Below, piece by piece: positions 57,786 through 64,000 of a stretch of 64,000 bases of DNA. Below the pieces are notes generated by a model. The model searched no databases, had not been told where the DNA came from, and saw only the letters and a program-made list of their open reading frames with translations. Numbering within the stretch: position 1 is the first letter of the stretch; each line of letters opens with the position of its first letter. A program made the translations under genes and the position numbers. The stretch is from Lumnitzera littorea (Eukaryota > Streptophyta > Magnoliopsida > Myrtales > Combretaceae), in NCBI GenBank assembly GCA_024138015.1, contig JAMXBB010000002.1, positions 16,490,793 to 16,554,792 of the forward strand, in the 5' to 3' direction.

Positions 57786-57790
57786 CCCTA

Positions 57791-58695
57791 GTCATAAATA
57801 ATCTTAAGTACCAAATCCAATATGAAGGTCTTCCTAAGTTATGTGGTTTGTGCGAACGAGTGAGTCATAATAAATCAAATTGCCCGTTTAAAGTTATATA
57901 AATGAAGGCCATTGTACAAGAGGATAAAAGGAATAGTGAAGAATTCAATTATGGTCAAGATATTTTAAATAAAGGTAGTCAGGGTTTAAATGTGAAAGAA
58001 GGACAATGCATGCAGTCAACTTCAAATAATAAATGCGTGTAAGACTTAGAGGCTTTGAAAAAGGGGGAAACAAGAAAAACATATGGGAAAAGGGAAGTAT
58101 TAAAGGATACTGAAAATATATGTACAGACATAAGGAAATTAAATGATGGTAAGTACAAAGAATAGGTAAAAGTGCAATACAAAACGACTACATAGAAAAA
58201 ACGGGAACTAAGACGATTAACTGAATCAGAAAGGTAAAAGAAAATATGTCCCTAAGATTAGCATAGGAATAACCAAAGGGGTGTGTTGGATCAGTTACAA
58301 GAAAATGAAAAGATACCAACGGAAACTGTATCTTTTCAAGATATTGGTGTGACTTTTCAAAATCTAACGGATGGAAATCTAAAAGGAAAGCAAATCCAAA
58401 GGAAATCTTCTCCTTCTTCATGCATAATAACCTAAAACGAGAGAAAGCATCAATAGAAAAAGCTCCTAAAATCCCGAGCAAAAACTAAACCAAAAAAATG
58501 GTTCAAATTTTAGAGGTAGAACTAAACCTCAAAGTGTTGAACAATGAGTTGATCTTACCAAGAGTACATTCCAACATGAGGATGCTAGATATCAGGGTGG
58601 GATCATCTTTAAGGCAAGTAATTGTGGAATTATTGAGTATCGTACTAACGAAGATAATAACTCTGATTTTAAACATATTTCACATGGTGATTTTA
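57791..58695 (+). pseudogene. LINE-H ORF1, C-terminal part (right of the solo LTR)
   Basis: It continues the interrupted ORF1: YEGLPKLCGLCERVSHNKSNC gives a CCHC knuckle (Cys-x2-Cys-x4-His-x4-Cys at 57842-57892). The frame fits the left part when one CCCTA is removed. A stop follows near 57898, and then degenerate basic sequence (GRTKPQSVEQ, about 58510) runs to the Athila LTR. This proves that the solo LTR split one element. Confidence 0.72.
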
Positions 58696-58734
58696 TAGTA
58701 TTTCCCTTACATTTTTTGTTTTCTTTAAAGAAAT

Positions 58735-59914
58735 TGATACTTAATTGAGTAAAATTTTGATTTCAAGGTTTAAACGCATTTTAGGATTGAAAACGAAGAA
58801 AAGGAATCAAGTTTCACTTAATTTGGAGTTCAAATGAAGGAGTTATGAAGTTTTGAAGTTACATAGTCTAGGACATGGTCATGTCCCCAGGCTGTGTCCA
58901 TCCAGAAAAATTTGCCAGGGTCAGAAAGTTACACGACCTGGGGACACGACCATGTTCCAAGCCGTGTCTGGTGACAAAAATAGAATCTTTATAATACATA
59001 TATAAAAGGACATACGAGAGTTTCAAGACGGGGAGACATTAGAAAAGATAGAGGAGATACGAGAGAAGAGAAGAGACTTGAGGAGAAGAAGAAGAAAAAG
59101 GCGAGAGCAACACCAACTTCAAGATTGGAGAGATTTTTCATCAATTAAAGGGATTTTTCATATTTTATTTTATATTTTTTATGTAACTCGTTTTTAGATT
59201 CATTATGATAGCTTAGAATTCGTATATTTAGGATTATAGAACTTAGGATTTCATGTGACCCTTGGGTTGATTTATAATTTTTTAATAAAGTTTCTATCTT
59301 TTCTTGATTCAATTATGTTGTTTAATTGTTGATTGATAATTCTAGAGTATCAATATATGATATTATGCGTGATGATTGAGAAATTGCATGTGTAATTAGA
59401 TCTAAGCATAATTGGAGAGAATTACATGTATACTTAGAGATAAGATACATGTTCCTTCTGGAAAGTTAATTATTTGTATAAGAATTCATTATACATTAAT
59501 GCAATTCTAAGTTATATTACTAAGTGAAGAAATTTCGGTAAATAATTTAGGATTAAAGTTAATATGCTTGAGAAAGGTATTAGCTTTAATTGTGAATCCC
59601 CCCGGTCAAGAATAATAGAAACTGAATTGAATATATTTTAAGCGATCACATGTTAAACACTAGGGGAAATAATTCCTAAATACGTTATTGCATACTTGAA
59701 GTCGTTCTTAGTTTTATTGCTTTCTAAATTGCTTAATCAAGTCTCATAATTAGTTTAGTTTGTTAATTTCAATATTTTTAATTCATTCAACTCATCATAA
59801 TTTTCCGGTTAGATAATAGAGCTAAGGTTAATATTAGTACTCAAAATCTCTGGGGGATCGACTTGGACTCACATCCGCTATATTAAAATTGATAGGTACA
59901 CTTGCCTGATATCA
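58735..59914 (+). repeat. Athila 5' LTR
   Basis: It starts TGATAC and ends GATATCA, so the termini TGATA/TATCA are inverted. TATAAAAGG lies at 59001-59009. A 25-bp inverted repeat with three mismatches (58873-58897 and 58931-58955) sits just upstream of the TATA box. The 3' end is followed within 6 bases by the primer site. The border call rests on terminal structure, since the second LTR is outside the window. Confidence 0.8.
59001..59009 (+). promoter_or_regulatory. Athila LTR TATA box
   Basis: TATAAAAGG lies about 270 bp into the LTR. Transcription would start near 59030, giving a short U3 of about 300 bp and a long R-U5 of about 880 bp. Confidence 0.65.
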
Positions 59915-59920
59915 AGTTTT

Positions 59921-59938
59921 TGTCGCTGTTGCCGAGGA
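59921..59938 (+). other. Primer-binding site, tRNA-Asp type
   Basis: TGTCGCTGTTGCCGAGGA differs at three positions from TGGCGCCGTTGCCGGGGA, the site typical of Athila and related elements. It lies 6 bases after the LTR end. Confidence 0.85.
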
Positions 59939-60066
59939 TTTTTGATACTAAGAACACTAGTTGCTTTATTACTTTGACCATTTTGTTTTTTTTTTTTTTT
60001 GTTTTCATTGTTTATTTTTATTACCAAGAGCTGCAATTGATTTTATATTTATTGCCCTTGTAGTGT

Positions 60067-61722
60067 ATGACTCGAAGCAACCCGGAAGATTTGATAGAAC
60101 TTGATCCTAAAATTGAGAGAACTGCTCTTCAAAATTTGAGATCGTGACCTAGACAAATTGTGGCAACCATAGACGACAAGTCAATCGTTGAAATCAAGGA
60201 AGAAGGTAAAGAGGCCAACACTCAATTCATTGAGCAAAAAGATCCACTACACATGGCTAACAACGGGAATGAAGCAAATCGAACCATGTCAAACTATTCA
60301 AGGCCTACACTTATTGGAGCTGACTTTAGCATCGCAAGGCCAACCGTCGCGACTAATAACTTCCAAATTGCACCTAACATCATACAAATGGTGCAACAAT
60401 ATGTTCAGTTTGACAGTCTCCAAGATAAAGATCCTAATGTTTACATCTCTAGTTTTCTAGAGATTTGTGATACATTTAAAATTAACAGAGCCACGGATGA
60501 TGCCATCCGATTGCGACTATTTCCTTTCTCCTTGAGGGATAGAGCAAAACAGTGGTTGAACTCCCTATCAAGAAATTCAATCACAACTTGGAATGAATTG
60601 GTAGAGAAATTTTTGGAGAAGTATTTCCCACCTGCAAAGACTGTTAAACTTCGGAATGATATTTCTTGTTTTGCTCAATTGGAAGCGGAGACGCTATATG
60701 ACACTTGGGAGCAGTTCAAGGACTTGCTCAGGAGGTGCCCACATCATGGCCTCCCACTATGGATGCAGATTCAGACCTTCTATAATGATCTCAATTTATC
60801 TACGAGACAAATGATTGATGCATCCGCAAGAGGTACTTTGAACACAAAGACACCTGAGCAAGCACAAAACCTGATTGAAGGAATAGCGATGAACAATTAT
60901 CAGTGGGAAACCACTAGAGCCAAGCAAAAGGCTATGGGAATTTATGAGGTAGACTTGACTACTGCTCTGGCAACCAAGGTGGACCTATTGAGTAAGAAGA
61001 TTGATGCACTCTCTATTGGCCCTCAACAAGTGCAATCGGATGTAAGTGACTTTGGTATACAGGGGTATGGAGCACAAGAACAACTGGAACAAGTAGATTA
61101 TTTAGGAAATCCACCTAAGCAACAAAATAACCCCTATAGCAACACTTATAATCTAGGATGGAGGAATCACCCCAATTTCTCATTGGGAAATCAAAACCAA
61201 AGCCAGCAGAAGACAAACTTTGGCCCACCTGGATTTCAAAGACCATTCCCACCTCCTCTCCCTCAAGAAAAGAAGTCTAGTATGGAAGAACTTCTCACAA
61301 AATATATTCAAGGCAATGAGGCTCGCTTATCCAACATTAAATCCTCACTGAGGAATCAAGAGGCTTCAAATCGCAACCTTGAGAACCAAATTGGTCAACT
61401 TGTGAAGCTAATCTCTGAAAGACCGCAGGGAACACTACTGGGAAATACAAAACCCAATCCAAAGGAACATGTTAAGGCAGTGACACTTCGAAATGGGAAG
61501 AAGTTGCATGTTGAGAGGAAGGTTAGCGAGGAGACTAGCAAGAGCAAAGAGGGGACGAAAGCAACGGAAGAAGTAGAGTCATCAAAGGTGAAGGAATATC
61601 AACCACCTATCCCATATCCCCAAAGACTCAAGAAAGATCGCAATGACCAACAATTCAGTAAGTTCCTTGACCTCTTTAAACAACTGCATATTAACTTACC
61701 TCTTGTTGATGCCCTGTCATAG
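60067..61722 (+). pseudogene. Athila gag, with a stop at codon 27
   Basis: The natural start is ATG 60067 (MTRSNPEDLIELDPKIERTA), with TGA at 60145-60147. The frame then stays open to TAG 61720-61722. The capsid core is at about 60400-60900: LRLFPFSLRDRAKQWLNSL, WNELVEKFLEKYFP, and the FAQLEAETLYDTWEQFKDLL and HGLPLWMQIQTFYNDL blocks. A Gln/Asn-rich stretch follows (61080-61240), then a Lys/Glu-rich tail leading to protease. Gag forms the particle and packages the RNA. No later ATG lies before the capsid core except those near 60256 and 60286. Confidence 0.88.
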
Positions 61723-62319
61723 ATGCCGAAGTACGCTAAGTTCTTGAAAGATTTGTTATCTAACAAGAGGAAGCTTGAGGAGCTTTCTACAGTCATCTTG
61801 GATGAAAAGTGTTCAGCGATCGTGCAAAACAAGTTGCCCAAGAAGCTAAAAGACCCAAGAAGTTTTACAATTCCTTGTCATATTGGTAATCTGTTAATTG
61901 ACAAAGCTGTAGCTGATTTGGGTGCTAGCATCAATTTAATGCCTTATAAATTTTTCAAGAAATTAGGATTAGGGGAACCTAAGCCCACACGCATGAGCTT
62001 GCAATTAGCTGATAGATCTGTGACGTATCCTAGAGGTATATTTAAGGATGTATTAGTCCAAGTGGGTAAATTTATTTTTCCAGTTGATTTTGTGATATTG
62101 GATATGGATGAAGATTTTGAGTTGCCCCTTATCCTAGGTAGACCATTCTTAGCTACCGCTAGGGCTATCATTGATGTTAGTGATAGCAAAGTCATTCTTC
62201 AAGTAGGAGATGAAGAGATCATGTTTAAAATTTTGGAGGCTATGAAAAAGCCTGTCGATAAGGATGATACTTGTTACCTTTTGGATGTTACTGACACTTT
62301 TGTTTCAAGTTATATGTAG
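61723..62319 (+). pseudogene. Athila protease region
   Basis: Same frame as gag, between two TAG stops. The order is KLPKKLKDPRSFTIPC, ADLGASINLMPYKFFKKLGL (61912-61971) with the active-site DLGAS, then LQLADRSVTYPRGIFKD and LPLILGRPFLATARAIIDV. This is the retropepsin-like aspartic protease that processes the polyprotein. The domain itself has no internal break. Confidence 0.88.
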
Positions 62320-63411
62320 GAAGTTCTTCTTAAGGATCCGTTGGAGAGTTGCTTGCAATTAGGCATGGAGGAAGCTTCGGAAGATCCTGTCAAATCCAAG
62401 GTGGTAGCCCAACTGGAGGCAAATAAACCTATCTCTATTGAGAAAGGGTTTGAAGAGTTTGAAAAGAGGAAGGAAGCACAGTTAAAACCTTCGATTGAGG
62501 AGCCACCAGTATTGGAGCTAAAGCAATTACCTGACTACTTGGAATATGCCTTCTTAGAGAAGGACTCCAAATTACCGGTAATTATAGCATCAAATTTGGA
62601 AAAAGAACAGAGAGAAAGGTTGTTGAAAGTACTCAAGGAGCATAAGAGGGCCATTGCTTGGAAAATATCTGATATTCGAGGTATCAATCCCTCCTTTTGT
62701 ACTCATAAGATTTTAATGAAAGAAAACCACAAGTCGGTTGTACAGCCCCAGAGACGCTTGAATCCAAACATGAAAGAGGTAGTCAAAAAGGAAGTTATTA
62801 AACTCCTTGATGCAGGTATGATATATCCTATCTTTGATAGTTCATGGGTGAGTCTAGTGCAAGTAGTTCCAAAAAAAAGTGGGATGACAATAGTCCTTAA
62901 TGAAAAGAATGAATTGATCCCAATGAGAACGCTAACAAGTTGGCGTGTATGTATCGATTATCGAAAGTTAAACAATGCTACAAGTAAGGACCATTTCCCC
63001 TTACCTTTTATTGATCAAATGATAGAACGACTAGCTGGACATATGTTTTATGGTTTTCTGGATGGCTTATCTGGTTATTTTCAGATACCTATTGCACCGG
63101 AAGATCAAGAGAAGACCACTTTCACTTGTCTTTATAGCACCTTTGCTTACCGCAGAATGCCTTTTGGTCTTTGCAATGCACCTGCTACATTCCAGCAATG
63201 CATGTTAGCTATTTTTGATGATTTGATTGAGGACATAATGGAGGTATTTATGGATGATTTTTCAATTTTTGGCAACTCATTTGACCTTTGTTTGAATAAT
63301 TTGGACAGGGTACTTACCAGGTGTAAAGAAACCAATCTTGTCCTCAATTGGGAGAAGTGCCACTTAATGGTACAAGAAGGTATTGTGCTGGGCCATAAGA
63401 TCTCTTATTGA
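62320..63411 (+). pseudogene. Athila reverse transcriptase
   Basis: The frame continues after TAG 62317-62319. A linker (62341-62640) is followed by the RT fingers and palm: VVQPQRRLNPNMKEVVKKE, VPKKSGMTIV, WRVCIDYRKLNNATSKDHFP, DGLSGYFQIPIAPEDQEKT, FAYRRMPFGLCNAPATFQ. The catalytic site FMDDF is at 63247-63261 with both Asp present. A TGA at 63409-63411 separates it from the connection and RNase H. Confidence 0.9.
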
Positions 63412-64000
63412 GGAATTGAGGTAGATACTGCCAAAGTGGATGCGATTGCAAGACTTCCATCTCCAACCTCGGTTAAGGCCATAAGAAGCTTTTTAGGACA
63501 TGCAGGTTTTTATAGGCGATTTATCAAGGATTTCTCGAAAATTGCCCGCCCTTTGACTAAATTATTAGAGAAGGATGTGCCTTATGTTTTCTCTCAGGAG
63601 TGTTTGAAAGCTTTCAATATCCTTAAAGAGAAACTTACCAACGCTCCAATCATGGTAGTACTTGATGAGGCATTTCCCTTTGAGCTTATATGTGATGCAA
63701 GTGATCACGCAATCGAGGCAGTGCTGGGGCAAAGGCGAGATAAGCACTTTCAACCAATTCACTATGCTAGCAAAACTCTTACGAAGGCTCAGGAGAACTA
63801 CATTACTACAGAAAAAGAGTTGCTAGCAGTTGTTTTTGCTTTTAATAAGTTTCGCTCTTATTTGCTTCTATTTAAGGTGATTGTTTATACTGATCATTCT
63901 ACCCTTAGGTACTTGTTAGCAAAACCGAATGCAAAACCAAGACTGATTAGGTGGATCTTGTTGCTACAAGAGTTTGATGTGGAGATCAAAGATAAAAAAG
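63412..64000 (+). pseudogene. Athila RT connection and RNase H, runs off the window
   Basis: Open in the same frame to the end of the window. GIEVDTAKVDAIARL, RSFLGHAGFYRRFIKDFS (about 63484-63537) and the RNase H start FELICDASDHAIEAVLGQ (about 63679-63732) are clear, followed by LTKAQENYITTEKELLAVV and YTDHSTLRYL. The product is truncated only by the window edge. Confidence 0.88.

Larger units (their letters stand above)
58735..64000 (+). mobile_element. Athila-type Ty3/gypsy element, 5' part
   Basis: The order is a 1180-bp LTR, a tRNA-Asp-type primer site, an untranslated leader, gag, protease, reverse transcriptase and the start of RNase H, all in one frame on the plus strand. The gag and protease sequences are of the Athila branch of plant gypsy elements. 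Integrase, any env-like ORF and the 3' LTR lie beyond 64000. The 5' flank is GAAAT (58730-58734); the matching target copy should sit after the 3' LTR. Confidence 0.9.

Noticed and set aside
1..64000. tRNA, rRNA, CRISPR or organelle-derived segments
   Set aside because: I saw no cloverleaf with intact arms, no rRNA block and no regularly spaced repeat-spacer array. tRNA-like strings found are retroelement primer-binding sites.

Overview
This is a repeat-rich, AT-rich stretch of a flowering-plant nuclear genome, most likely a eudicot. The evidence is one spliced nuclear gene with short exons and GT-AG introns, plant-type Ty3/gypsy (including Athila), Ty1/copia and L1-like LINE elements, and no operons or bacterial genes. 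I can read one host gene: VPS18, the RING-finger core subunit of the HOPS and CORVET vacuolar tethering complexes. It lies on the minus strand from 52565 (start codon) to 16658 (stop). I could assemble all 23 coding exons by hand. Every internal junction is GT-AG, the frame is kept throughout, and the product is 987 residues, which fits the family.

Layout. 1-5700: AT-rich intergenic DNA with degenerate tandem repeats (2.1-2.85 kb) and a MITE-like repeat (4.14-4.49 kb). 5701-10049: a minus-strand gypsy element that holds only gag and the start of protease between two LTRs; one LTR is split by a nested solo LTR (5819-6674) with a target duplication. 10050-16657: more intergenic DNA, with a dispersed repeat in two copies (10.1 and 15.1 kb) and a ~250-bp tandem duplication (12.4-12.9 kb). 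16658-52565: VPS18. About 33 kb of this is intron, swollen by a 0.93-kb TRIM (intron 19), five minus-strand LINE fragments, two plus-strand LINE fragments and a broken copia element. Intron 14 alone is 11.3 kb and holds a copia element interrupted by two LINEs.

52566-58734: the VPS18 5' flank, then a plus-strand LINE ORF1 relic cut in two by a 3.1-kb solo LTR (54701-57785) with a perfect CCCTA duplication. 58735-64000: the 5' part of an Athila-type gypsy element (LTR, tRNA-Asp-type primer site, gag, protease, reverse transcriptase, start of RNase H), running off the window. Its gag-pol frame has four stop codons and no frameshift.

How it fits together. The host gene appears to be intact despite the load: no transposon touches a coding exon or splice site. 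The mobile elements are nested in a readable order (copia, then LINEs; gypsy LTR, then solo LTR; LINE, then solo LTR; LINE-D, then LINE-E). I found no tRNA, rRNA, CRISPR or bacterial-type feature. Boundaries marked approximate were judged from loss of recognisable coding sequence, not from an alignment.
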